The position numbers were made by a program, and so were the translations under genes. Below the pieces are notes generated by a model, which did no database searches, was not told where the DNA came from, and was given only the letters and a program-made list of their open reading frames with translations. Below, in pieces: positions 17,513-26,486 of a stretch of DNA of 64,000 nucleotides; within the stretch, counting starts at the first letter, position 1; the number at the start of each line of letters is the position of its first letter. This DNA is from Sporosarcina sp. D27 (lineage in GTDB: Bacteria > Bacillota > Bacilli > Bacillales_A > Planococcaceae): NCBI RefSeq assembly GCF_000586555.1, contig NZ_AZUC01000046.1:310001-374000 (forward strand). The letters are read 5' to 3'.

Positions 17513-18281
17513 GTATGTTTTCCTCCTCTTTAGTTAAGTACCGTTCACGCCAACTTGAGCGCTCATTGGTATGCACAAGTTGTTCCAACGTTTCATCCCA
17601 CTGCTCAGTGAACGTATTCCAAATTCTCGCATATAAGGCATCCTGATTTGTATTGTAAATGTGGAACTCGAAACAAGGAATTTGAATCTGTTCGATTTTT
17701 TCAACTTTCAGGACTTGTTCCACGACTCGCTGTCGTTCAGAAGTATTATCGAGCTCTACTAATGCAGAAAGCTCCAATTGCAATGAGTCAGTAGAAATAT
17801 CATCTGTAGCCCATCTACTTGGATCCTCTTCATATCGGAAGGGGTGCAGATCTTCTTGAAGTGTTAGCGATTTCTCGACATCTAGGAATTCGTTATGAAG
17901 GGGGCTCACTACCAGTACCGACTCTTCTGTTTCCGTTTCATGAAGTAGCATACCAGTTGTTAATTGAGATACCCCTAGTTCTGTAATTGACCAGACACCT
18001 TTGTTCACTAAAAGTCCTGCACCTTTCATAATCGAAAGAAGGTCTTCAACAAATAATAATTCAACACCTAATAAATGAGCAAGTTCGTCTGGACGTTCTA
18101 TGCTAAGTTGTTGCACAGACATCAACATCATTTTCATCAAAACATCCATTTTAGTTTTCGTTACGGTAGTGTAAGAAACAAGCACTTTGTGTGCTGTGAA
18201 TGCCCAGGATTGGCCCGCTAAAACTTTGCAATCCAATGATTGTTGCAATTCTTTTTGCAGTCGTTTTTTCAATTCTTCCAC
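17502..18281 (-). CDS. Unknown protein encoded with the SF1 helicase
   Basis: About 259 residues, soluble, not recognised. The middle (about 75-115) reads like a small winged-helix or DprA-like module (ERPDELAHLLGVELLFVEDLLSIMKGAGLLV...WSITELG). The C-terminal half is acidic with several Trp, and the N-terminus is a predicted helix rich in Lys/Gln. The GTG at 18281 after AGGAGGTGGGG is the preferred start. It follows the helicase by about 20 bp and overlaps the DUF985 gene, so the three are one transcript and this protein is a likely helicase partner. Confidence 0.7.
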   Translation of the reverse strand: MEELKKRLQKELQQSLDCKVLAGQSWAFTAHKVLVSYTTVTKTKMDVLMKMMLMSVQQLSIERPDELAHLLGVELLFVEDLLSIMKGAGLLVNKGVWSITELGVSQLTTGMLLHETETEESVLVVSPLHNEFLDVEKSLTLQEDLHPFRYEEDPSRWATDDISTDSLQLELSALVELDNTSERQRVVEQVLKVEKIEQIQIPCFEFHIYNTNQDALYARIWNTFTEQWDETLEQLVHTNERSSWRERYLTKEEENIHET

Positions 18282-18302
18282 TTTGGGCCCCACCTCCTGT
18301 CG

Positions 18303-21300
18303 TTAGCTAACGGATTCGGTAAGGGATCGGATGCCACCTTGCCTACTAATTTCGTCGTATAGATGTTGGTACATATCACGAGTCATTTTGGATTTAGGTT
18401 TGTTGATGAACATATCAGAACTCCCAACGATCATCAGCAGTTCTTTTGCCCGAGAGAGTGCGACATTGAGACGTCTGTAGTCCTTCGCAAATCCAATCTC
18501 ACCGCTCGCCTCCCCATGATTCCGAACAAAACTAACAATTATGATGTCCATTTCCATCCCTTGGAATTTGTCCACAGAACCCGTTCGGAACGTTAAATGC
18601 TCTGTCTGTAGTTCCTCTTGAATAAGCTGATTGATACGTTTAACTTGCTCCCCGTAGAAGCTGATTACGCCCACTTGTTTCTTCGTATTTATTGGGATTT
18701 TGCCTTCTTCAATCGCTGTTGCCGTAGCCTGATCCAAGTCTTTTATCATTTCACGAATGGCTGATAGTTCACTTTCATTGTAGCGGCTTGTCCCACCTTT
18801 TGGCTTCGCTTCATAGAAATCAGGAGTATTAGGTTGATCAATCCAAAGTAGATGATCTTCTGGTCCAATTATATCTGTTTTAAGATGATGTGCTCGTGCC
18901 GCATCAGAATCAGGGAGGCCACAAAGGAGCTCATAGCCGTTTTCATTGTAGAACGGCGTGATCGACTTCATGATGCGTTCGTGCATTCTGTATTGAATAC
19001 CTAACATCGTCTTATTTTGCTTCGGCAACGTTCTGAACAACCGTTCAAATAGAGATTCTTTCAAAAGACGCTCCATATCTTTTTTCTGTTCATCATCAGG
19101 CATTTCTTCTAAGAACTCTTCCATCGTTTCTTGTCCAACTAGTGGTGGGAGCTGATGATGATCACCTACGAGCACGATTTTTTTCCCTTTTAGCATCGGG
19201 AGTAACAATTCAGGTGGGGTTGCTTTTGAAACTTCGTCGATAATGACTAAATCGAATACCGGATATTCTTCTACAAATTCTTTACGAGCGGAAGCGACAC
19301 ATGTAGTGCCGATCACATTTGCGTGTTTGACATATAATTTTCTAATTTCGTCCAAATCATAAGGGCTTGCTTCTGTCAGCATCTGATGCCATGTTTTTTG
19401 GACAGATTGGATGGCTGGAACGTTCGCTAATTGCTTGTTAACCAGCTCTAATTGCAGTTCCAATTCTTTTTCGGCTTGTGCATTCTTTGTCAAAAGTGGA
19501 GCCGGGTCATTTAATAATGATTGTGTAAGTTTCCCTTCCTGCGTCTGCCTCTCAATAATTGTACCGTTTAGTCCATTCAGTTGCTCATTTTGTTCAATTT
19601 CTAGGTTTGAGAATGATTGGAGGGCAACTTGAATTGTTTCTCTTTGTTCACGGGCTTTTTCTAGGTCTTGCTTAATTACTTTCTGGGATTCCTCTGCTTC
19701 GAGAGTGTCTTTTATAGTTTTGGATATAGCTTCATGTGAAATTTCAACCTCATTAAGAACCGTAGCTATCGCTTCAGGCGACGAAGTTTCATCACTCAGA
19801 TACTGAACCTCTGACAGTTGCCCGTTTAACTGGTCATAACGACCTTGCAGTTGTTTATGTTTAGCCGTAAATGTTGAAAGGTTCTCATTGAAGACTTCTG
19901 TTACTTTCTTTTTAATGTCTTCAAATAACGAAGTCGTGGATTGTGCTTCTAAAAGAAACGCAGAAATGAAATTCTTGCGATCATGCAGTAACCCCACGGC
20001 TTTTGTTAAGTTTTCCAGACAATCATAGGATTCTACTGAAAAGGATGTTGTGCTTAAAATCTTTTTCACATTCGGCTGAACTAAATAACGTCCAACACGA
20101 CTAACTGTTTCTTGGATTGACTGCAGAGAATGGCGATTCCGGAATCCTTTTGGAACGCGTATACGATTATGAAATTGATGCTCTTCCAGGATTTTTGTTA
20201 CGGTAGTAATTGCTTTATCAACTCGGGCAACCGTATCAGACCATGCTGTAAAACTCTCTTCCCCTCCCACTTCTTGAATTCGATCAATTTGACGAATCAG
20301 TTCAGTCATTTTGTGATCGAGTTGTGGAGGTGGAACAAACTCAACTTCGTCCAAAATATCTTTCAAATCGTTCAGCTTTCCTACTGCCGTCATTTTAGTG
20401 AGCGCTTTTTGATAAGATGCAATCCGTGCTATTGTATCGTCAATTGACGTCTGCAACTCATTTACTTGAGCAACCATTTCAGTTAACGATTGACTCGTTT
20501 TGAGTAAATCGATTCGCTCTTTTAGTTGTTTACGTTCACTTTCAAGTTCACTCAGCGTAGGGTTTCCTTTAGATACCCCAGTCGTTAACTTCTCTAATCG
20601 AATAATTTCATGCTTTGCTTCTTCTAACTTGCCCTCAGATGATTTCTTTGCTGCTTCATTTTTTTCGGTTGCAAGTTGTACTTCCTGTTTTTTAAGCTGT
20701 ATTTCTTTTATTTCCTGTTGGAGTATCCGTAGTTTTTCTTTGTTGTCATTCCATTGCTGCTGTTGCTCTAGTAACTCAACTCTTCGCTCAATCAGCGTTT
20801 TGTTTTTCTGATTTAATGTTTCTTCCTCTAAACGCAGAGTCGATTCAAGCTGACTGTGTTGTTCAAGTTGGGACTCCATCGTTGCTAAAGTTTGAGTCCG
20901 CCAATGCTCTGCTACATTTTCTTCAATGAATTTGCGGCCTTCTTCTTCAATACTTTCCGTCCTACCGTACCTCAAAATCCGGATGTCTTGGTTGTTGAGT
21001 AGCCTTCCTAATGCATTATCTACAGCCAGATTCGCTTGAGAGGCAACGAGGGTGCGCAAACCTGCTTTTACCGCCTGATTACAAATTTCCGAAATGACTG
21101 TAGTCTTTCCTGTTCCAGGAGGTCCTTGGATAACATATAAGTCACTTGCATTCATCGCTCCGTTGACTGCTTCCTGTTGGAACTCATTCAGAGAGGTTTC
21201 GAACTCAAGGGGCTCCCTGCGATTCGTTATTTTTACAACAGGACGTTCTTCAAATAAGATTTTTTCCAGGTTTGCATTTGCGGCTAGTCCGTCTTGCAAA

Positions 21301-22127
21301 TCTTTGAATCCTCTTCTTAGCCTTCTTACTTGGCTTAGTTCTGCAAAGTTACTGAAAACGATTGACTCGAAATCTTTTCCTTGAAAACCGGTTTTACGCG
21401 CACTTTGTATCGCGCTATTCTTCAGTTCTACGTCAATGCGATTTGTTTTTCTATCCGCATTGACGACATTCCCCAAGTCATAAGCCACACCTGCAAACTT
21501 TGCAGAAAATCCAGAAATGGTTCTCCAGGCTTTACCCGGCAGACCATCGATTCGGATAGACGCTTGTCGGAAATCTTCACTCAATGTAACTGATTTTACA
21601 CGAGCGTGAATATCTTCAACATCCGCGTTCTTTTCCATGATTCGCAAGTAACCTTCCCAACCACCAATTCGTTTTTTCACATATTCAGAACGTTCTTCTG
21701 CAATCGGAAGCTCACGTAATAGTGTTGCAAAATCGATGGGCAACGAAATCCCAGAGCTCTTTCCTAACTTGAATTTCATTGTTGCTCGCAGTCGTCGATT
21801 CGTCGCTACAGGTTCCCTTTTGCCACGCACATGAAAGCCTGTCGCAAGAAACCCATCGTTTTTAACGATGCATTCAAGCACTGGAACACGACCATCCAGT
21901 AATTCTTTCAGTTTCACATTCTCCTCAGGGTCAAAGAAAAAGGAAAATGCTTGGCTCCCTTGCTGATTTTCCGGTCTTTTTTCAATATGTACATAGAATG
22001 ATTTTTGCAAAGCAAAAAAAGAATGTTCGTCGTTGGTGATTTTTTCAATCCCATTACGAGCACTCGTTGTCATGGTCAATTCACATTTTACCGTCTCTTC
22101 AAAGGTATGTCGGTTCATGGCCTTCAC
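18303..22127 (-). CDS. Large SF1 (Upf1/DNA2-like) helicase with coiled-coil insertion
   Basis: The 1274-residue protein has a 310-residue N-terminal region with beta-rich blocks of unknown type. Helicase core 1A has Walker A GPPGTGKT (335-342). Two long Gln/Glu/Lys-rich coiled coils follow (about 410-560 and 740-870) inside the 1A/motif II interval. Next come Walker B DLVIIDE (about 959), motif III LVGDHHQLPP, GIQYRMH, motif V SVDKFQGMEMDIIIVSFVR and motif VI RRLNVALSRAK. These are AAA_11/AAA_12-type Upf1-like signatures. It should be an ATP-driven RNA or DNA translocase; the coiled coils suggest dimerisation or an arm. GTG 22127 is used; ATG 22118 is possible. It is first in a three-gene operon. 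Confidence 0.9.
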   Translation of the reverse strand: MKAMNRHTFEETVKCELTMTTSARNGIEKITNDEHSFFALQKSFYVHIEKRPENQQGSQAFSFFFDPEENVKLKELLDGRVPVLECIVKNDGFLATGFHVRGKREPVATNRRLRATMKFKLGKSSGISLPIDFATLLRELPIAEERSEYVKKRIGGWEGYLRIMEKNADVEDIHARVKSVTLSEDFRQASIRIDGLPGKAWRTISGFSAKFAGVAYDLGNVVNADRKTNRIDVELKNSAIQSARKTGFQGKDFESIVFSNFAELSQVRRLRRGFKDLQDGLAANANLEKILFEERPVVKITNRREPLEFETSLNEFQQEAVNGAMNASDLYVIQGPPGTGKTTVISEICNQAVKAGLRTLVASQANLAVDNALGRLLNNQDIRILRYGRTESIEEEGRKFIEENVAEHWRTQTLATMESQLEQHSQLESTLRLEEETLNQKNKTLIERRVELLEQQQQWNDNKEKLRILQQEIKEIQLKKQEVQLATEKNEAAKKSSEGKLEEAKHEIIRLEKLTTGVSKGNPTLSELESERKQLKERIDLLKTSQSLTEMVAQVNELQTSIDDTIARIASYQKALTKMTAVGKLNDLKDILDEVEFVPPPQLDHKMTELIRQIDRIQEVGGEESFTAWSDTVARVDKAITTVTKILEEHQFHNRIRVPKGFRNRHSLQSIQETVSRVGRYLVQPNVKKILSTTSFSVESYDCLENLTKAVGLLHDRKNFISAFLLEAQSTTSLFEDIKKKVTEVFNENLSTFTAKHKQLQGRYDQLNGQLSEVQYLSDETSSPEAIATVLNEVEISHEAISKTIKDTLEAEESQKVIKQDLEKAREQRETIQVALQSFSNLEIEQNEQLNGLNGTIIERQTQEGKLTQSLLNDPAPLLTKNAQAEKELELQLELVNKQLANVPAIQSVQKTWHQMLTEASPYDLDEIRKLYVKHANVIGTTCVASARKEFVEEYPVFDLVIIDEVSKATPPELLLPMLKGKKIVLVGDHHQLPPLVGQETMEEFLEEMPDDEQKKDMERLLKESLFERLFRTLPKQNKTMLGIQYRMHERIMKSITPFYNENGYELLCGLPDSDAARAHHLKTDIIGPEDHLLWIDQPNTPDFYEAKPKGGTSRYNESELSAIREMIKDLDQATATAIEEGKIPINTKKQVGVISFYGEQVKRINQLIQEELQTEHLTFRTGSVDKFQGMEMDIIIVSFVRNHGEASGEIGFAKDYRRLNVALSRAKELLMIVGSSDMFINKPKSKMTRDMYQHLYDEISRQGGIRSLTESVS

Positions 22128-22141
22128 TTCTTTCGGTCCGT

Positions 22142-22176
22142 AAAAAAAGGTCAGCCATTCGTAAATGGCTGAACCT
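22142..22176 (-). terminator. Terminator between the 119-residue gene and the helicase operon
   Basis: GGTTCAGCCATT/AATGGCTGACC stem followed by a TTTTTTT run on the minus strand, separating the two transcripts. Confidence 0.8.
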
Positions 22177-22245
22177 GTTCTTATTAATCATCTAATTATC
22201 CATTATAAACGAAAACGACTGATGCTGCGAGTGCGAAAAGACATG

Positions 22246-22605
22246 TTACGAAGGTTCATTTTCATCTTGGATGGAGTCTTGTTTCATTCCAAAGTTGGAT
22301 TTAGTTTTTTCCATCTCTTGCAAGGTGATGACTTCCCGGGTAAATGACTCCAGTGAATCGAGTTGAATATTGAGCTGTTCCAATTCACCACTGTCGTAAA
22401 AAGGGTCTTCCCAATAAATTGCATTCGTATTTGATGAAGCAAGTAAGCGGATCATTTGCATGTTAACTCCACCAGCAGTGTCTTCATCCGAAACAATTGC
22501 CTCTTCAGGTGTGTAGTCAGATTGGTTCACATACAACATCTTCAAATCGCCTTGCATTTGAGACGCCTGTTTCACAAATTCTTCTAGGGATGCTGGATGA
22601 TTCAT
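22246..22605 (-). CDS. Hypothetical acidic protein
   Basis: A 119-residue acidic, soluble protein (MNHPASLEEFVKQASQMQ..., then QMIRLLASSNTNAIYWEDPFYD) with a helical C-terminal half. No family was recognised. A strong AAGGAGGTG ribosome site and its own terminator support it. It lies upstream of the helicase operon but is separated from it by the terminator. Confidence 0.7.
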   Translation of the reverse strand: MNHPASLEEFVKQASQMQGDLKMLYVNQSDYTPEEAIVSDEDTAGGVNMQMIRLLASSNTNAIYWEDPFYDSGELEQLNIQLDSLESFTREVITLQEMEKTKSNFGMKQDSIQDENEPS

Positions 22606-22816
22606 AACGCCACCTCCTTCAGGTACTAGTATGTGTATTCCCTTTTAGGTAGTGGTTGTAAACAAGATGTTTTTAACGTGTAACCCGTTCATTTCACCGT
22701 GTCAAAATGCAAATTTAGTAACAGAATCACGCATGGAATATCTGTCGTTTTAACGCTTTTATTACAACAATCTTAGAGCGATAAAGTTGTGAAGAGGATA
22801 ATATGAGAATGAATTT

Positions 22817-23290
22817 TCATACTCTATCTTTGTTAACTTCCACGACTTTAAACGTTTGACAAACTAGTAATAACTCTGGAGTGAAAGTAAGTCCATGCTG
22901 ACTTAACTCCCAGGTGAAAAACTTAACATGCTCACGATACCAATAATCATAGCTTAAATCCCCTTCACCCTCAGACCTTGCAAAATCTCTTGTTACTTCA
23001 TTCATTTTCACAAAATCAATCTTGGTATACTTTATAATTGCTAATGGATTATTGTCTCCATCCAAAACAATATCGTACTGACCTTCTTTAGGAATTTCTT
23101 CGCCTTCAAGTTCGTAAATACAATGCGCGGCACATGTTCCAGTTTTCATGCCACTAACAACTAAACTCCCCAATTCATCTCCCATTTCTTTGGAACCATC
23201 TCCAAACATCCACGCTTCCGGAGCGCTCATGCTTAACATATTTTCACGAGCGTACCTATGCCAAAATTCTTCTACTTTATTAACTGACAT
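22817..23290 (-). CDS. ASCH-domain protein (YhfF-like)
   Basis: A 157-residue protein with the ASCH fold features: an N-terminal helix EEFWHRYARE, AWMFGDGSKEMGDELGSLV, GMKTGTCAAHCIYELEGE, then the strand block YDIVLDGDNNPLAIIKYTKIDFV and DLSYDYWYREHVKFF. ASCH domains are PUA-like and probably bind RNA; a few act as nucleoside-modifying hydrolases. It stands at the edge of the accessory array, with only repeat-rich sequence upstream. Confidence 0.85.
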   Translation of the reverse strand: MSVNKVEEFWHRYARENMLSMSAPEAWMFGDGSKEMGDELGSLVVSGMKTGTCAAHCIYELEGEEIPKEGQYDIVLDGDNNPLAIIKYTKIDFVKMNEVTRDFARSEGEGDLSYDYWYREHVKFFTWELSQHGLTFTPELLLVCQTFKVVEVNKDRV

Positions 23291-23296
23291 TAATCA

Positions 23297-23660
23297 CTTA
23301 CCCCCTCATTAGTTAAATACGATGAATTTAGCATGCAACCTATTGTCTGTCAATATTTCACAAGAACAAGTTAACTAGGAGTATGTGCTTGATTATTTTT
23401 CATACGAAAGTTAAATATAGTGTTCTGATGGTAACTCTACATTTATATCATATTTTTTCATAAGCCCAATTTCGAGATGGAATTGGGGATCGAAACTTTT
23501 AATACGACTTTTAGTATGTATGACCTCGAGTTATGCTCCGTACTAGTTGAATAAACGTCATTACTATCAAAGGCAACGATGTCTATATTCTCCTTGGGGA
23601 AAAATTAGAGTCCTCATTTGCCCTTGTTAGTTGAATACGAATTGGGGCATGTAACTTTCG
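23297..23660 (-). repeat. Repeat-rich spacer without a gene
   Basis: The 464-bp gap before the DUF3888 gene has no frame worth naming. It holds about three diverged copies of one motif. On the minus strand these read GTATTTAACTAATGAGGG (about 23297-23325), TATTCAACTAGTACGGAG (about 23538-23560) and GTATTCAACTAACAAGGGC (about 23627-23648). Copies one and three also share GTTRCATGC upstream. It resembles the other array spacers and may mark lost cassettes. Confidence 0.5.
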
Positions 23661-23737
23661 ATTTCACTAAAAATTCAATTTGAGTTCCAGCATTAAATAC
23701 AACAACAGACTAACTTATTACACACACTTTATATATT

Positions 23738-23772
23738 TAAGAAAGCCTACTGAATTAATCATCAGGCTTATT
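23738..23772 (-). terminator. Hairpin at the end of the DUF3888 gene
   Basis: AAGCCT/AGGCTT arms around the stop codon of the DUF3888 gene, followed by TTTCTTAAA on the minus strand; a weak terminator. Confidence 0.45.
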
Positions 23773-24585
23773 ATTTCCCCATATATACCATGGTAATTTA
23801 TAATCCATTTTCTTTCCTTGTTTACTATTTTTATCTGTTACTATCCAATTTCCAGCTTTCTTTTGTACTTTATAAATTACATTTGTACCATCGGACTTTT
23901 TGAAGAGTATATAACCTGTGTTGTCTTTCAGAAAAGTAACAGGGTCAATGACATTTTTGTTGGGTATCTTTCTCTCAGGAGCCAATATGTTGGTCACTAT
24001 CTCATCTACAATAGTAAAAAGGGAATTAAATTCATTGTTTATTTCTGTTTGGTATTGCAATTGATTGTATGTGTAAGCAGTGTAAGACTCCAGATTCAAA
24101 TTAAAAGACTGTTTTATATCTGAAAGTGTTGCTTTATAAAATTCATCTATATCTTTTTCTAATTTATCTCCCTTATGTTGAAAGTTAATTGTTTTAACAC
24201 CAAATGGGTCTACATTGAAAGTCATTGTTACCTTTCCATAAGGAGGGTCATGTGCATGTTCAAATGTTGTGACTTGGACTTTTACATTAAAATCAAAACT
24301 TCCCTCATGATTTCTTGTAATACTCAGTATTTTTTCATCTTCAAATTGTTTGGGATAGCCATAATAATTAATAATTTCTTTATCTATGGATGGGTAAAGT
24401 GTTGTAAGCAATGTATCATATATAATTTTATAGTCAGGTTGCCCACTTTGGGAATTAAGATTTCCTGAAGTTGTTAACAAATCACCTTTATATAAGTCCT
24501 CATTCGGGGGGCCCGTAACCATTTCATGGGTTGTGATATAGATACTAAGAAGAACGAAAGATAATATTTTCAGGATTTTCCTCAT
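23755..24585 (-). CDS. DUF3888-type exported protein
   Basis: The 276-residue product has an N-terminal signal segment and the DUF3888 hallmarks in the first half: LLTTLYPSIDKEIINYYGYP, SITRNHEGSFDFNVKVQVTTFEHAHDPPYG. The second half is extra, ending YKVQKKAGNWIV...LPWYIWG. The function is unknown; the family is secreted in Bacillaceae. ATG after AAGGAG. It is the first clear gene of the minus-strand accessory array. Confidence 0.75.
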   Translation of the reverse strand: MRKILKILSFVLLSIYITTHEMVTGPPNEDLYKGDLLTTSGNLNSQSGQPDYKIIYDTLLTTLYPSIDKEIINYYGYPKQFEDEKILSITRNHEGSFDFNVKVQVTTFEHAHDPPYGKVTMTFNVDPFGVKTINFQHKGDKLEKDIDEFYKATLSDIKQSFNLNLESYTAYTYNQLQYQTEINNEFNSLFTIVDEIVTNILAPERKIPNKNVIDPVTFLKDNTGYILFKKSDGTNVIYKVQKKAGNWIVTDKNSKQGKKMDYKLPWYIWGNNKPDD

Positions 24586-24657
24586 AAAATACTCCTTTAA
24601 TATGGATTTAATTAATGAGTATTTTCCCCTGAAATCATTTAATTATTCTTCAACTAC

Positions 24658-24700
24658 CTGGCGCTATTGTTGTGTAGTCCCTATGCATGAAATATCCCCG
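24658..24700 (-). repeat. Array spacer repeat
   Basis: On the minus strand: GGGGATATTTCATGCATAGG, then GACTACACAACAATAGCGCC. It is closely similar to the copy at 35238-35282 (about three quarters identical by eye). It lies between the DUF3888 gene and the next minus-strand gene. Confidence 0.65.
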
Positions 24701-24875
24701 ATTGCGATATATACATACTTACTTATAAAGCAACGCCCCCTCAGTGAAATAAGAAGTTTTGTTCGTTTTCTGAGTCTAACCCAGTTAGTAACTTAACAAA
24801 GTAGCCAACGATTTTTTCTATTCATGTAGTTAATTCAAACTTCAATATTTTATTATAATCAACTGTAAACATAGG

Positions 24876-25304
24876 CTATTCACTTGTTAATATAAGCTCT
24901 CTCGAATTGACATCATAAATTTTATAATCAATTTCAAAAAGATGGTCTTTTGTAACTGTCACCTCACAATAATACGGGATTGACTCTCCATAAGCATCAA
25001 GTGCAGGAATATGGTTAAATGTAAATTTATCACCCGAATCAAGCATTTCGAAGGTCGATTCTTTAAAACGCCCTGAGGAAGTTATTTCGATGGTGCATTC
25101 CCCGCTAACAACATCATATTCCTTTAATAGTATGAATTTTAGACTTGGTAGAGTAATTACTAAAAGGAAAACACCAAATAGAAGGGCTCCAATGGTCTTG
25201 ACTATATTTGCTAATGTAAAGTCCTTTTCAACATACATAAAACCAAATATAAGTACTGACAGTAGAACTGACAAAGCTCCTATTATTAGCATAGTATAAA
25301 ACAT
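24876..25304 (-). CDS. Hypothetical membrane protein with exported C-terminal domain
   Basis: 142 residues: two N-terminal membrane segments (about 1-25 and 34-58) and a beta-rich extracytoplasmic domain with two Cys (SGECTIEI and PYYCEVTV) that could form a disulfide. No family was recognised. The start after GGGAAGTG is reasonable. It belongs to the spacer-separated accessory array. Confidence 0.65.
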   Translation of the reverse strand: MFYTMLIIGALSVLLSVLIFGFMYVEKDFTLANIVKTIGALLFGVFLLVITLPSLKFILLKEYDVVSGECTIEITSSGRFKESTFEMLDSGDKFTFNHIPALDAYGESIPYYCEVTVTKDHLFEIDYKIYDVNSRELILTSE

Positions 25305-25409
25305 TTTTCACTTCCCGATATCGACTTAAAATTATATTTACGTAATTTCATTAAAATGGTTTCATTTTAGAGAATCTAGATAGTATAGTTTCTACTGTTT
25401 ACATTCTCT

Positions 25410-25490
25410 CTTATTGAACTAACCTGCCCGTTAGCTCAATAAGAAAAAAAGCTGCATTAGCAACTCGATGATCTTCAACTAAGCCCCTTC
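25410..25490 (-). repeat. Array spacer repeat with long inverted repeat
   Basis: Positions 25410-25443 form an almost perfect palindrome, CTTATTGAACTAAC/GTTAGCTCAATAAG, around six bases. Beside it, at 25460-25490, the minus strand reads AGAAGGGGCTTAGTTGAAGA, ending 4 bp from the stop of the next gene. The palindrome is the most integron-attC-like piece in the array, but no integrase gene is present. Confidence 0.6.
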
Positions 25491-25493
25491 TGC

Positions 25494-25964
25494 TTAAAGG
25501 AATTTGTTTTTCAATTGATGCTCGGATTCAAGTACAATAACTTTTGTCAAGGAATTTCGGGTAATGTTTTTTATATTATCTCCGTACAAAAGGTCATCTA
25601 TCATTTCACTTATTTCATACCATATATCTTGTTCTTCATCGAGGAAATGTTCACGAGCAATTTTATAAATATAATATGCATTATCAATTGCTTTACTAGG
25701 ATTATCAATAATTTCTCTTAATAAATATCGGACATATTTTCTCGCACTTTCTTCGTAAGAAGGTTTAACAATGTTTAGCTCATTTATAGCCCTGTTGAAA
25801 TATTCTTCTACTTCAAAAATATTCAGAGGTTTTATTAGAGACACAAGTACATTCAGAGAGGGTGTAGATTTTCCATTATGCAACATATAAAAAGCCCACC
25901 CAATATAATCAGAAGCCAGTACTTCTCTTTCGAAAATTTTATAATACAAAATTCCAGTATCCAT
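25494..25964 (-). CDS. Hypothetical helical protein
   Basis: 156 residues from the ATG at 25964, seven nt after TGAGGAG; the frame extends upstream but the ribosome site lies inside that extension. The product is soluble, predicted mostly helical, with EEYFNRAINELNIVKPSYEESARKYVRYLLREI and an acidic middle. No family was recognised. A short palindrome (GATCACA/TGTGATC) sits just upstream at 25998-26014 and may be its operator. Confidence 0.65.
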   Translation of the reverse strand: MDTGILYYKIFEREVLASDYIGWAFYMLHNGKSTPSLNVLVSLIKPLNIFEVEEYFNRAINELNIVKPSYEESARKYVRYLLREIIDNPSKAIDNAYYIYKIAREHFLDEEQDIWYEISEMIDDLLYGDNIKNITRNSLTKVIVLESEHQLKNKFL

Positions 25965-26022
25965 ATACATACTCCTCATGTTGCTGAACGTTTTATAGAT
26001 CACACGCTGTGATCTATTTCAA

Positions 26023-26066
26023 TTCTTTGGCCCTATTCTTGCACAACTTATATCCCGTTCCCCCCA
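26023..26066 (-). repeat. Array spacer repeat
   Basis: On the minus strand: GGGGGGAACGGGATATAAGT, then TGTGCAAGAATAGGGCCAAA. It shares TATAAG..TTGTGC...GGGCCAAA with the copies at 34433 and 30795. Confidence 0.65.
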
Positions 26067-26340
26067 TTTGAGGAAGTTGTGAAACATGTATTATACAATG
26101 TTCTACTTAATGCTTCTATATATCTTTTTGCTGATCCCTTAACAAACATATTTGCATCTTCTTTAACAATAAGATGAAATACATTATAGATCCGATCAAA
26201 TTTCACTCTTTTACGATGAAGAACAACCCCTTCTGTAATTTGAAGGACTCAGCAAACCAAAATCTTGCCTTAATGTTACCACCAACATCTCGGAAATTTT
26301 GTACGCTAAGCCAGCTTTAATGTGATTTAGTTGCAAATTA
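26060..26340 (-). pseudogene. Unidentified decayed gene
   Basis: The minus strand reads LNHIKAGLAYKISEMLVV in one frame and, after a shift, EGVVLHRKRVKFDRIYNVFH and LIVKEDANMFVKGSAKRY in another, without a start codon. This looks like a once-coding gene that lost its frame. The family is not recognised, and it accounts for most of the gap before the ArsR-type gene. Confidence 0.35.
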
Positions 26341-26486
26341 TTTTTAATAGCGAGAAAATAAATCATAGTAAAATTTCGTCACATTATCCAAATAATTCAA
26401 CAACCTTGAATCGAGAACTTTCAATCTTTAAATCATAAAAAGGAGAAGAAATTAATCATTTCAAACAAGAAAAGAGGAGCGATTGA

